Positions 35,036-44,831 of a DNA stretch of 64,000 nucleotides are shown here, piece by piece. The stretch covers positions 403,825-467,824 of the forward strand of contig NZ_JAYKOT010000001.1 in the NCBI RefSeq assembly GCF_035481615.1. Reading direction: 5' to 3'. The notes below the pieces were generated by a model. That model did no database searches. It was not told the origin of the DNA and saw nothing but the letters and a program-made list of their open reading frames with translations. A program made the translations under genes and the position numbers. The stretch is from Citroniella saccharovorans. GTDB lineage: Bacteria > Bacillota > Clostridia > Tissierellales > Peptoniphilaceae. The first letter of the stretch is position 1; each line of letters starts with the position of its first letter.

Positions 35036-37936
35036 ATGAAGTATAATAATTATAAAATAATTAAAGAAAAACTAATAAATGAAATAGATTCAAAAGCTAT
35101 TTTACTTGAACACGAAAAAACTGGAGCAAGAGTTTTAAAAGTCGAAAATTCAGATAACAATAAGGCTTTTTGTATTTCTTTTAGAACTGTTCCAAACGAT
35201 TCTACAGGTGTTGCACATATTATGGAACACTCTGTATTAAATGGATCTAGAAAATTCAAGGCAAAAGAGCCTTTTATGGAACTATATAAAACAAGTCTTC
35301 AAACTTTTTTAAATGCTATGACTTATCCAGATAAGACAATGTATCCTATAGCATCAAGAAATGAGAAAGATTTCTTTAACTTAATGGATGTTTATCTTGA
35401 CGCTGTTTTTTATCCTGAAGTTAAAGACAATAAGCTTATCTTTATGCAGGAAGGTTGGCACTATGAGATAGATGAAAATGATGATCTTAGTGTTTCAGGA
35501 GTTGTCTTTAGTGAAATGAAGGGAGCAATGAGTGGTTCCGAGGATCAACTGGAAGATATTATATTTAGGAATCTTTATAAGGGCACAACTTATATGTATA
35601 ACTCTGGAGGAGATCCTTACGAAATTCCAAATCTAACTTATGAGAATTTTAAAGCCTTCCATGATAGATTTTATAAGCCTTCAAATTCATATATATTTCT
35701 ATATGGCGATGGAAATACAACTAAAGAATTAGAATTCCTAGATGGCTATTTAAAAGATTTTGAAAAAACTTGTCCAAATTCTGAAATAAAGCCTGTAGGT
35801 GATTTTAAAAGTCTTAAGATAGTAAATGAATTTTATTCGACAGATGATGACTTAACAGAAAAAGAAGATACTTTTTTAACTTATTCTATTATTGAAAAAT
35901 GCGATAGAAGCCCATTAGATAGAATTATATCTAATATCCTATCTAGTGCAATAGTTGAATCAAATGCTTCTAAACTAAAAAGGAAACTTCTTGAAAATTC
36001 TTTCTGCAAGGATGTTTTTTCAGTTGGAACAGATGTTATTAGAGACTGTGTTTTTAATATCTCTATAAAGGGTGCAAATAAAGAAGATTTATATAAATTT
36101 AAGGAAATTGTAGAAGAAGGCCTTGAAGATATGGCCAAAAATGGAATTTCAAAAGATCTTTTACTTTCTCTTTTAAATGCTAAGGAATATAAGCTTAGAG
36201 AATTTGATAAGCATGCAGGTGTAGTTTTTGCCATAAATGCGATGAACTCTTGGGCTTATGAAAAGGACCCAATAGAAGCTTTATCCTTTGAAGAAGACTT
36301 AAAGTATTTAAGGGAAAATATCGATAAGGGAATTTTTGAAAAATATCTAGAGGAAAATATTTTAGGATCTAAAAACAAGTTACTTCTTTCAGCTTCACCA
36401 AAGCAAGGCCTTTATGAAGAGAAGGAAAAAGAACTTAGTAAAAAAATTAAAGATTTTAAAGATTCTTTATCTAAGGAAGAATTTGAAAAATTAAAGGAAG
36501 AAACTGCAGCTCTAAAGCTTATGCAGGAAAGTGAAGACACAAAAGAAAATAAGATGACTATACCAAAACTCAAACTTTCTGATGTTGAAAAGAAAGGTTT
36601 AAAATTGCCTTGTGAGATTTCTAGGGAAGATGGAAAAACATTCTTATATCACGATATTTTCACTGGAAAAATTTCCTACTATGATTTTTCATTTGACCTA
36701 GGTCATATTAGCTTCGATAAGTTAAATTATCTTTCTCTTTTAACTTCTATTTTGGGACAGATTGAAACTAAAAAATATAGTCTTGAAGAGTTAACTGAGG
36801 AAACATTTAAGGCAACCGGTTATATTTTATTTAATCCAATAACTTATGAGGACAGGCTTAAAGATGATGATTATAAGCTAAGGCTAAATATTTCATCTAA
36901 GGTGCTTGGAGATGATTTTGAAAAGGGACTAGATTTAATTTTAGAGATTGCAAAAAATTCAAATTTGGATGATGAAAAAAGGATTAAGGAAATTATTCAA
37001 ATGCAAAAATCTAGGCTAGAGAGTATAATTGTTTCCAATGGAAACTCATTTATGACATCTAGGGCGATTAGTGAATTTTCAAAGACTTGTAGGATAGATG
37101 AAGAGCTTAGAGGAATAAATTATTTCTATTTTTTACAAGATCTTGAAAATAATTTTGACTTGAAAAAAGAAGAAATTATAGCAAATTTAAAAGAAGTTTA
37201 TAAAAATTTATTTAATAAAAAAGACCTTGTAGTTAACTTTACTGGTTCTAAAAAAGAATTTGATAAGTTTAAGAAGCTAAGTAAAAAACTAGATATATTT
37301 GAAGAATTTGAAGAAGATAATTTAAGGGTGGAGTTTAGTAGTAGATCAAACGAAGCTTTCAATTCTTCTTCATCAGTAAATTATGTAGTAAAAGCTGCTC
37401 CAGTTAAAAAACTTGGCTATAAATATACAGGTAAATTTGAAGTTTTATCAAATCTGATTTCAAGAGAATTTTTATATAATGAGATAAGGGCTATTGGAGG
37501 TGCTTATGGTACAGGAATTTCAATAGGAGAAAAAAATTCCTTTTTATTCTCCTACAGGGATCCAAATTTAAGGAAAACTATTGAAACCTACGATAAGACT
37601 TATAAGTTCCTTGAAAATTTGGAGCTTGAAGATTATGAATTAGACTCATTAATTATTGGATCTATTTCAGCTTTTGATCCACTTCTTACAAAAGAACAAA
37701 TTGGAAAACTTTCATTATCTATGTATTTAAATAATTATGATGAAAACCTAATGGATAAGTATCTAGAAGAAGCTATAAATACTACGGTCTATGATTTAAA
37801 ATCATATAGTAAAATGCTTAAAGACATCTGTGAATACAATAGCTTAAAAGTTTTAGGTAAAAAATCTGATATAGAGGAAAACAAGGACCTCTTTGATGAT
37901 ATAAAAGATATAATTTTAAAAAAGGGGGATAGATGA
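35036..37936 (+). CDS. M16C zinc metalloprotease (presequence-protease/insulinase family)
   Basis: A 966-residue protease with four M16 repeats. The inverted zinc motif HxxEH is H61-I-M-E64-H65 in AHIMEHSVLNGS; the third ligand is the downstream glutamate of the first domain. The M16C-associated linker lies around 470-520. No signal peptide is seen, so it is probably cytoplasmic and degrades short peptides, complementing the peptide importer upstream. AGGAGG precedes the ATG; the stop overlaps the helicase start. Confidence 0.93.
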   Translation: MKYNNYKIIKEKLINEIDSKAILLEHEKTGARVLKVENSDNNKAFCISFRTVPNDSTGVAHIMEHSVLNGSRKFKAKEPFMELYKTSLQTFLNAMTYPDKTMYPIASRNEKDFFNLMDVYLDAVFYPEVKDNKLIFMQEGWHYEIDENDDLSVSGVVFSEMKGAMSGSEDQLEDIIFRNLYKGTTYMYNSGGDPYEIPNLTYENFKAFHDRFYKPSNSYIFLYGDGNTTKELEFLDGYLKDFEKTCPNSEIKPVGDFKSLKIVNEFYSTDDDLTEKEDTFLTYSIIEKCDRSPLDRIISNILSSAIVESNASKLKRKLLENSFCKDVFSVGTDVIRDCVFNISIKGANKEDLYKFKEIVEEGLEDMAKNGISKDLLLSLLNAKEYKLREFDKHAGVVFAINAMNSWAYEKDPIEALSFEEDLKYLRENIDKGIFEKYLEENILGSKNKLLLSASPKQGLYEEKEKELSKKIKDFKDSLSKEEFEKLKEETAALKLMQESEDTKENKMTIPKLKLSDVEKKGLKLPCEISREDGKTFLYHDIFTGKISYYDFSFDLGHISFDKLNYLSLLTSILGQIETKKYSLEELTEETFKATGYILFNPITYEDRLKDDDYKLRLNISSKVLGDDFEKGLDLILEIAKNSNLDDEKRIKEIIQMQKSRLESIIVSNGNSFMTSRAISEFSKTCRIDEELRGINYFYFLQDLENNFDLKKEEIIANLKEVYKNLFNKKDLVVNFTGSKKEFDKFKKLSKKLDIFEEFEEDNLRVEFSSRSNEAFNSSSSVNYVVKAAPVKKLGYKYTGKFEVLSNLISREFLYNEIRAIGGAYGTGISIGEKNSFLFSYRDPNLRKTIETYDKTYKFLENLELEDYELDSLIIGSISAFDPLLTKEQIGKLSLSMYLNNYDENLMDKYLEEAINTTVYDLKSYSKMLKDICEYNSLKVLGKKSDIEENKDLFDDIKDIILKKGDR

Positions 37937-39507
37937 GTTTAGAATTTGAAAATTATTTTAGCTCCCAAATTGTAAAAGCAGTAAAGGATATAGGGTTTGA
38001 AAGCCTATCAGAAGTTCAAAAAAATTCTATTCCTCCAATACTTGAGGGAAAAGACATTATATGTCAAGCAGAAACGGGATCAGGGAAAACAGCTGCTTTT
38101 TCCCTTCCTATTATTGAAAAAATTAAAGGCGAGGACTCTTTATCAGCTCTTATATTAACCCCAACAAGAGAACTAAATCTTCAGCTTTCAAATGAAATAA
38201 AGAAATTCATAAAGTATAGGAAGGATTTATCCGTTGTTTCTATTTATGGTGGGGATAGTATAAGGGGCCAACTAAAAGACTTAAGGAAAAAGCCAAGTAT
38301 AGTTGTTGCAACGCCAGGAAGACTGATAGATTTTTTAAATAGAGGTAAGATAAACCTTTCATTTTTAAAATTTATAGTTTTAGATGAAGCTGATGAAATG
38401 TTTGATATGGGATTTAGGGAAGATATTGAAAATATTTTTTCTTACCTTAATGAAGATGTTCAAAAACTTTTCTTTTCAGCTACGATGCCAAAAGTAATAT
38501 TAGACTTTATAAAAAAATATCTTAAGAATCCAGAGATAATTAAGTTAAGGAAGAAGACACTAACTTCTTCAAGCGTTGACGAAAACTATATGCAAATAGA
38601 AGAAATAGAAAAGAATGAAGTAATAAATAGGGTGCTTTATTTATATAGACCTAATAAGGCGATTATTTTTTCAAACACAAAGGAAAAAACTAGGCAAATT
38701 GCAGACTACTTAATAGAAAACTCCTACAAGGCTCTGGCTTTAAACGGGGATCTTAAGCAGGAAAATAGAAAAAAAGTTATGGATTCATTTAGATGCGGCT
38801 CTACAAATGTTCTTGTTGCAACAGATGTTGCTGCCAGAGGACTTGATATATCAGATGTAGACCTTGTAATAAATTATGATATTCCTCAAAGTCCAGAATA
38901 TTATGTCCATAGAATTGGTAGGACTGGAAGATTTGGAAAAGAGGGAATGGCCATTTCTTTTGTAAGAAAAAGAGATTCTAGGGCTATTAGTAATATTAGA
39001 AACATTACTAAAAATGATATGAGACAGTTAGAAGTTCCAAGTAGAAATAAGTTAAAAGAAATACAGATTGAAAAGCTAACTGAACTTATCCATAAGACGC
39101 CTAAGGATGAACTTCAGAGTATAAACTATCTGTTGGAAAAATTTTCAGCGATTGAAATCGCTTCTGCACTTATTAGTCATTATATGAAAGATAGTGAGAA
39201 AAAATTTAAGAACTTAGAGTATGTTGATGATGGTAAGAAGAGAAGAAATAGAAAGAAAGAAATTAGAAAGTCTAAAGTTAGAATATTTGCTAATTTTGGC
39301 AAGAGAGACAATATTTCAAAAGCTGAAGTCCTTAAATTTTTAATAGAAAAAGGCAGGCTTCCAAAAGAAGCTTTTGGAACAATTGACCTACTTAGAAGTT
39401 TTAGTTTTATAGATGTTGACAAGGCTTACTCCAAAAAGCTAATAGAAAATGTTAATGGAAAGAAGCTCAAAAATAGACCAGTAAAACTAGAGATTTCTAG
39501 AAAATAA
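37933..39507 (+). CDS. DEAD-box ATP-dependent RNA helicase
   Basis: A 524-residue helicase with Q motif (SEVQKNSIPP), motif I AETGSGKT, Ia PTREL, II LDEADEM, III SAT, and VI HRIGRTGRFG. The C-terminal third is lysine-rich and ends in a DbpA-like RNA-binding domain (VRIFANFGKRDNISKAEVL onward). That architecture matches DeaD/DbpA enzymes that act on ribosome assembly or structured RNA. Overlaps the protease gene by 4 bases. Confidence 0.93.
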   Translation: MSLEFENYFSSQIVKAVKDIGFESLSEVQKNSIPPILEGKDIICQAETGSGKTAAFSLPIIEKIKGEDSLSALILTPTRELNLQLSNEIKKFIKYRKDLSVVSIYGGDSIRGQLKDLRKKPSIVVATPGRLIDFLNRGKINLSFLKFIVLDEADEMFDMGFREDIENIFSYLNEDVQKLFFSATMPKVILDFIKKYLKNPEIIKLRKKTLTSSSVDENYMQIEEIEKNEVINRVLYLYRPNKAIIFSNTKEKTRQIADYLIENSYKALALNGDLKQENRKKVMDSFRCGSTNVLVATDVAARGLDISDVDLVINYDIPQSPEYYVHRIGRTGRFGKEGMAISFVRKRDSRAISNIRNITKNDMRQLEVPSRNKLKEIQIEKLTELIHKTPKDELQSINYLLEKFSAIEIASALISHYMKDSEKKFKNLEYVDDGKKRRNRKKEIRKSKVRIFANFGKRDNISKAEVLKFLIEKGRLPKEAFGTIDLLRSFSFIDVDKAYSKKLIENVNGKKLKNRPVKLEISRK

Positions 39508-39529
39508 ACATCTTATAAAGGGGTTAGAT

Positions 39530-40252
39530 ATGGAAGATGCGTTTATAAGGATTAGAAACTTAAAAAAAATATACAAGATGGGCGATGAATATATTCACGC
39601 CTTAGATGGAATAGATCTAGATATTAAAAAGGGTGATATAATTTGCCTTTTGGGAACATCTGGATCAGGCAAGTCTACTCTATTAAATGCAATAGCTGGG
39701 CTTGAAAAGCCAACTAAGGGAGAGATTAATATAGGGGGAGTAGAGCTTACCAAATTAAATGAGGAGCAGCTTACAATTTTCAGAAGGTTAAACATTGGAT
39801 TTGTTTTTCAGTCATATAACCTTGTACCAACTCTTACAGCCCTGGAAAATGTTAGTCTGAGCCTTATGTTTAAGGGAGAGGATAAAAAAACAAGAGAGCA
39901 AAAAGCTATAAAAATCTTAAAAGCTGTTGGACTTGAACATAGGTTAAAACATAAGCCAAAAGAGATGTCAGGAGGCCAGCAGCAAAGAGTTTCTATAGCA
40001 AGAGCTTTTGTTGATAATCCTAAGATTATTTTTGCAGACGAACCGACTGGAAACTTAGATTCAAAGACCACAGAAGAAGTATTAAATCTTATTACAAAGA
40101 TAGCAAAAGAGCATAATCAAACTATGATTATAGTATCGCATGACGAGGAAGTTACCAATTTTGCAGACAGAACTTACCACATGCAAGATGGTAAAATATA
40201 TAAAATAAAAACAAATGAAAAAGGAGAAGAAACAAATGAAAAAGCTAACTAG
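39530..40252 (+). CDS. MacB-like ABC transporter ATP-binding protein
   Basis: A 240-residue ATPase of the LolD/MacB group: Walker A GTSGSGKSTL, signature MSGGQQQR, Walker B IIFADEPTGNLDS and switch histidine VSHDEE. It is followed by an exported accessory protein and a FtsX-type permease, forming a tripartite envelope ABC system. AAGGGGTTAG ribosome site. Confidence 0.93.
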   Translation: MEDAFIRIRNLKKIYKMGDEYIHALDGIDLDIKKGDIICLLGTSGSGKSTLLNAIAGLEKPTKGEINIGGVELTKLNEEQLTIFRRLNIGFVFQSYNLVPTLTALENVSLSLMFKGEDKKTREQKAIKILKAVGLEHRLKHKPKEMSGGQQQRVSIARAFVDNPKIIFADEPTGNLDSKTTEEVLNLITKIAKEHNQTMIIVSHDEEVTNFADRTYHMQDGKIYKIKTNEKGEETNEKAN

Positions 40253-41907
40253 TATATTTTTAGCACTTATTATTTTAATTACAAGTATTTCATTTTCAGA
40301 TGCTTCCTGTAAAAAGCCTCTTGAAAATACAATTTTAGAGATTAAATACGCTCTTAATCCAGAAAATCCAAAGAATACTGATGATTTTTCTTTAGACTTT
40401 AAAGTAAAAAACATTAGTAAATTTGATATTAAGGCTGATTTTTCATTAAGAGAAATTGGAAAAGACAAGTCAAATAAGTATTTTACTTTAAAAGATATTT
40501 CAGGAAATGATGAAGTAAGAAAACTAGATCTAAAAAAATGTGACAGTACAGAATTTTCATATACACTTACACCAAATCTTTCTCTAGGAACTTTTGAATA
40601 CCCAATTACACTAAGTATAAAGGTTGGAGAAAATGAATTTGTTGATAGACTTCTTATAAGCGTAACAAGAGACAATGTGGTTATAAAACCTCTTGACAGC
40701 GACTCGAAATACAAAGATGATGATGTACTTAAAGATGTTGTTAAACTAAAAGATGGAGTTGATCCAGCAGCTCAATTAACTAAGGATGATGTTGAAAAAG
40801 TAGATCATTCAACAGATAGTAAACCATCTGATAATGAAAAACCAAATGAAAACCCTAAACCAAGTGAAGAACCTAAGCCAAGTGAAAATCCTGGAGGAAA
40901 TAATGGTGGTGGAGATCCTATTCCATATGATCCACCTGTAATAAGCGATGGAGGCTCAGTTGCTGAAGGTAAATCTCAAAGCAAAAACAAACCAAAACTT
41001 ATAATCAGTAAATACGCTTTTTCTCCAAAAACCCCAATGGCTGGAGAAGAGTTTACAATGAACTTATCTTTCTACAATACAAATGCAGATAAGGCAGTTA
41101 GAAATATAAAGATTTTTTTAACATCATCAGATACTCCTCAGTCAGCGACTCCTGGAGAAAGTTCTTCATTAGGTTCATCTGTATTTACTCCAGTAGACTC
41201 TTCTAATACTTTCTATATTCCATATATAGCACCAGGCGGAATTGTAAATAAAGAAATTAAACTTTCATCAGCTAGAACTATTGCCGCAAAGAATTATGAA
41301 GTAAAAGCTAATTTTGAATATGAAGATAAGGATGGAAATGAATTTACAGCAGAGGAATTAATTGGAATTCCAATAATTCAAGAGTCTAAGCTAGATACTG
41401 GAGAGGTCAATATTCCAGGTCCAGGCATGGTTGGAGATCCAGTTGAAATTAATCTTGACTTTTATAACACAGGAAAGCAAACTTTATATAATCTAATGGT
41501 TAAGGCTGAAGGAGACTTTAGAGTTGAACCAACTCAATATTACGTAGGTAACTTCCAATCAGGCTCTTCAGATTCATTCTCATTTTCAGCAACTCCAGAA
41601 GAAGCTGGTCCAAAGAAAGGTAAAATTGTTTTTACCTATGAGGACTCAACTGGAGAAGAGAAAAAAGGTTGAAAAAGAATTTGAATTAATAGTAGATGAA
41701 GGTGGTATGACAGATCCTAATATGGGACCAGATGGAGAAATTATTGATCCTAATATGAATGTAAATCCAGATGAAGCTATGGGCATTAAAAAATTTATTC
41801 CTTATATTACTGCTGGAGTTTTGTTACTAGCTATTGCAATTTTCCTTATTTTAAAGAAAAGAAAAAATAAAAAATCTGCCAAGGAGCTTGAGATAGATGA
41901 AAATTAA
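40236..41907 (+). pseudogene. COG1361-like membrane-anchored surface protein, frameshifted
   Basis: An exported protein in the accessory position between the ABC ATPase and permease. ATG 40236 with AAAGGAG. Signal peptide, two or three CARDB/NEW1-like beta domains, a Pro/Glu-rich linker near residues 195-225, and, in another frame, a C-terminal membrane helix (YITAGVLLLAIAIFLIL) with a basic tail. The first frame ends at 41672. Deleting one A from the six-A run at 41661-41666 joins EEKK to VEKEFEL and restores the anchor. It replaces the HlyD-like MacA subunit expected in Gram-negative relatives. Confidence 0.7.
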
Positions 41908-43297
41908 AGACCTTTTTTCTTTAGCTCTAAGAAATCTTTGGAGGAGGAAAGTAAGGACAATCTTAACAATAATGGGGGTTGTAATAGGTTCAACTTCGAT
42001 TATAATTATGTTATCTTTAGGAGAAGCTCAAAACAAACAAATCGATAAGATGATTAAGGAAAATGACCTTCTAAAATCTATAGAAGTTAGCCCGGAAAAA
42101 TATTTTGACCCAAGATATGATACTGGCAGGGAACCAACAAGCGGAATAATAACTAGTAGTGTTATTAAAGCCATTAAAGATTTAGATCATGTAACGGGCG
42201 TTATTTATTCAGAGCAGCCAACTTTTCAAAGTGGCATAAAGTTTAAAAAGTATATGCTTGGAGGAGAAGTGCTTGGCCTTTCTAAAGAAACTTTCGATAC
42301 AGTTGGAATAAACCTTGTAGAAGGGAGAATGCCTAATCCAGACTCAAAAGATTTAGAAATAATTGTAAATCAGGATAGTTTTATTCATATGCTCTACCAG
42401 CCAAATTCCCGTGATATTAACCAAGAAGTAAAATTAGATAAAATTTTGGGCTTAAAGGGACAGTTAACTCTTGGAGGAAATGGATATTTTGAAAATGAAA
42501 AAAATCCTCTTAGTGAAATGTATGATGATGGTGGTGAACAGCAAAAAAATAATAAAAAAGAAAAAGTAACTGTAAAGGTAGTCGGAACTTACTCTTCAAA
42601 TAATTATAATAGGTATTCCTATTCTGTGCTTACTAGAGAGGAAACAGTATTAAAATTAAATGATAGAAATGATAAGCTAACCTTAAGTCCAAAGGAATAT
42701 AACAAGAAAAGGAAATCTTCTAAAAGATATTATAATGACTTAACAGTAAAAGTTGATGATATGGCAAATATTGACTCAGTTACAAAACAAATAGAAGATA
42801 TGTCTCTTATGGCTCACTCTAACAAGGAAATGATTGAAAATATGAAAAAGGCAAATGCCACAGGCCAGGCAATTCTTGCAGGTATTGGTTCGATTTCATT
42901 TATAGTTGCAGCTATAGGAATTACAAACACAATGGTTATGAGTATATACGAAAGAACAAAAGAAATTGGAGTTATGAAAGTTATTGGTGCTTCAATTAAT
43001 GATATTAGGTGGCTATTTTTATTAGAGTCAGGAATGATTGGACTTATAGGAGGGATTATCGGAGTTCTTTTTAGCCTTGGTATTTCCATACTCTTAAATA
43101 GCGTCCTCGCCCCAGCCCTCATGAATGAATTCGGATTTGGTATGATGGATGGGGAAATTCCAGTTATATCAGAGGTTAGCCCTCAACTTATTATAATTGC
43201 TTTAGCTTTTTCATTTATCATAGGACTCGCAACTGGATATTTCCCAGCAAGAAGGGCAACTAAGCTTTCACCTATTGAAGCTTTGAGGACTGAATAA
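41897..43297 (+). CDS. MacB/FtsX-type ABC transporter permease
   Basis: A 466-residue permease: N-terminal helix (TILTIMGVVIGSTSIIIM), a large external MacB-like domain (about 45-315) and three C-terminal helices with the FtsX core (FIVAAIGITNTMVMSIYERTKEIGVMKV begins near 332). Members act as mechanotransmission machines or export peptides/lipoproteins. It overlaps the surface-protein gene by 11 bases, so the three genes are one operon. Confidence 0.9.
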   Translation: MKIKDLFSLALRNLWRRKVRTILTIMGVVIGSTSIIIMLSLGEAQNKQIDKMIKENDLLKSIEVSPEKYFDPRYDTGREPTSGIITSSVIKAIKDLDHVTGVIYSEQPTFQSGIKFKKYMLGGEVLGLSKETFDTVGINLVEGRMPNPDSKDLEIIVNQDSFIHMLYQPNSRDINQEVKLDKILGLKGQLTLGGNGYFENEKNPLSEMYDDGGEQQKNNKKEKVTVKVVGTYSSNNYNRYSYSVLTREETVLKLNDRNDKLTLSPKEYNKKRKSSKRYYNDLTVKVDDMANIDSVTKQIEDMSLMAHSNKEMIENMKKANATGQAILAGIGSISFIVAAIGITNTMVMSIYERTKEIGVMKVIGASINDIRWLFLLESGMIGLIGGIIGVLFSLGISILLNSVLAPALMNEFGFGMMDGEIPVISEVSPQLIIIALAFSFIIGLATGYFPARRATKLSPIEALRTE

Positions 43298-43848
43298 TGA
43301 AAAAAATAGTATGTTTAGGAGACTCTTTAACATACGGATATATGCTTGAAAGAGGAGAGAGCTTTCCCTATATTTTAGGAGAGATCTCTTCTTATAAAGT
43401 TTTAAATAAAGGTATAAATGGAGATACAAGTCTTGGTATGTTAACTAGGCTTAAAAGTGATGTATTTGAAGAAAATCCAAATATATTGATACTTCTTGGA
43501 GGTGTTAACGACTTTTACGCAAATATTTCTACTGAAGAGGTATCAAATAATATAAAAACTATTATTGTCCATACTTTAGATAAAAAAATAAAGCCTATTA
43601 TACTTATTAGTCCACCAGTTGAGGAATTAAGTCAAAATGAAATTATTATTAACTCAAAATTAGAAGGTCTTTATAAGGATCTTTTAGGATATAAGAAATT
43701 TTTCAACTTTACTCTTATAAGCTTATATGAGATTTTTAAAAAGAAAGAAGATATAGCTAAGTATTATTTAGATGGTCTTCATTTAAATAAAAAAGGAAAT
43801 ATGCTAATAGCTGAATCAATTTTAGAAAAATTGAGCCTAAAAAAGTAG
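43297..43848 (+). CDS. SGNH/GDSL-family esterase or acylhydrolase
   Basis: A 183-residue hydrolase with block I CLGDSLTYG (catalytic Ser), the block II glycine, block III GGVNDF (Asn) and block V DGLHLN (Asp and His). No signal peptide is seen, so it is probably cytoplasmic. Substrates of this family are esters or thioesters; the specific one is unknown. The start overlaps the permease stop (TAATG). Confidence 0.88.
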   Translation: MKKIVCLGDSLTYGYMLERGESFPYILGEISSYKVLNKGINGDTSLGMLTRLKSDVFEENPNILILLGGVNDFYANISTEEVSNNIKTIIVHTLDKKIKPIILISPPVEELSQNEIIINSKLEGLYKDLLGYKKFFNFTLISLYEIFKKKEDIAKYYLDGLHLNKKGNMLIAESILEKLSLKK

Positions 43849-43874
43849 ATTTTTAATAAATAAAGTGAAAAAGC

Positions 43875-43903
43875 TTGAAAGCTTTATAAGAAACTTTTAT
43901 AAT
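43875..43903 (+). promoter_or_regulatory. Predicted sigma-A promoter for yedF
   Basis: TTGAAA (43875-43880), 17-base spacer, TATAAT (43898-43903). It starts a probable operon of yedF, DUF3343, mscS, DUF951, cysteine desulfidase and radical SAM genes. Confidence 0.7.
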
Positions 43904-43972
43904 AAAGATAGAACTTTAAAAAGTTTAAATTTTATTAATTTGTTTTAAAATATCTATAGGAGGGATTTTTAA

Positions 43973-44579
43973 ATGAAAAAAGAAATTAATGCCGTAGGAA
44001 TTGCTTGCCCACAACCTGTAATTCTTACTTACAAAAAAAGAATTTGACCAAATGGACAAGGGAATTGTAGAAATTTTAGCTGATAACAAAACCTGCGTTG
44101 AAAATTTAGAAAAGTTTGCTAATTCTCAAGGCTACACTTTCAAATATGAAGAAAAAGCTGAAGACAGATTTTTAGTAACAATTGAAAAAACTGAATCTTC
44201 TAAGAGCCAAGAAGAAAATAAAGAAGTTGTAAAATCAAATAATGATTTAGTTATTGCATTTTCTTCAAATAAGATGGGAAAAGGAGATGACGCTTTAGGA
44301 GAAATTCTTATAAAAAGTTTCATCTACACAGTAAAAGAAACTAGCCCTCTTCCAAAGGCTCTAGTATTTTTCAATAGTGGAGTTTTTCTAACTACAAGTG
44401 AAGGACAAATTCTAGATGATTTAAAAGATATGGCATCTAAGGGAGTTAAGATTATTAGCTGCGGTACTTGTCTAGATTTCTATAAGAGGAAAGAAATGCT
44501 TGGAGTTGGTGAAATTTCTAATATGTATGAAATTTATGAAACTATTAAAAATGCAGGGAACAATATAACTATTGGATAA
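43973..44579 (+). pseudogene. yedF: YedF-family (TusA-like + DsrE-like) sulfur/selenium protein, frameshifted
   Basis: The first frame starts at ATG 43973 (AGGAGGG) and encodes the TusA-like motif VGIACPQPVILT before a stop at 44049. The rest, from 44052, continues the TusA domain (GIVEILADNKTCVENLEKF) and a DsrE-like domain (ALVFFNSGVFLTT, SCGTCLDFY). Deleting one A from the seven-A run at 44033-44039 fuses them. YedF is associated with selenium metabolism in Firmicutes; the TusA cysteine is retained in CPQP. Without the correction the sulfur-carrier domain is cut off. Confidence 0.8.
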
Positions 44580-44814
44580 GAAAATAATAATTACATTTGA
44601 GTCAGTAAACTATGCTATGAAGGCTGAAAAATTGCTAAAAGAAAAGGAAGTAGCGATGAGAACTATACCAACTCCTAGAAAAATATCTAATAGCTGCGGC
44701 CTTTGTATAGTGACTGATTTCGATAGGTTAGAAAAAATTAAAAATTTTATTGATGAGGGTCTAGTTGTAAAGGATCTTTATCTAAAAGAAAATGATGAAT
44801 ATAATTTAATTTAA
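44572..44814 (+). CDS. DUF3343 domain protein (putative Se/S carrier)
   Basis: An 80-residue protein starting at TTG, overlapping the previous gene by 8 bases. It has the DUF3343 pattern: ITFESVNYAMKAEKLLK, IPTPRKISNSCGLCI with a conserved cysteine pair. This family is a genomic companion of YedF and selenium-related genes. Role inferred from association. Confidence 0.8.
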   Translation: MDKKIIITFESVNYAMKAEKLLKEKEVAMRTIPTPRKISNSCGLCIVTDFDRLEKIKNFIDEGLVVKDLYLKENDEYNLI

Positions 44815-44831
44815 GAGGATGAGGGATTTTT

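Noticed and set aside
40082..40714. Minus-strand open frame of 210 codons
   Set aside because: It lies antisense to the ABC ATPase and surface-protein genes, has no good ribosome site and a composition expected from the complement of real coding DNA.
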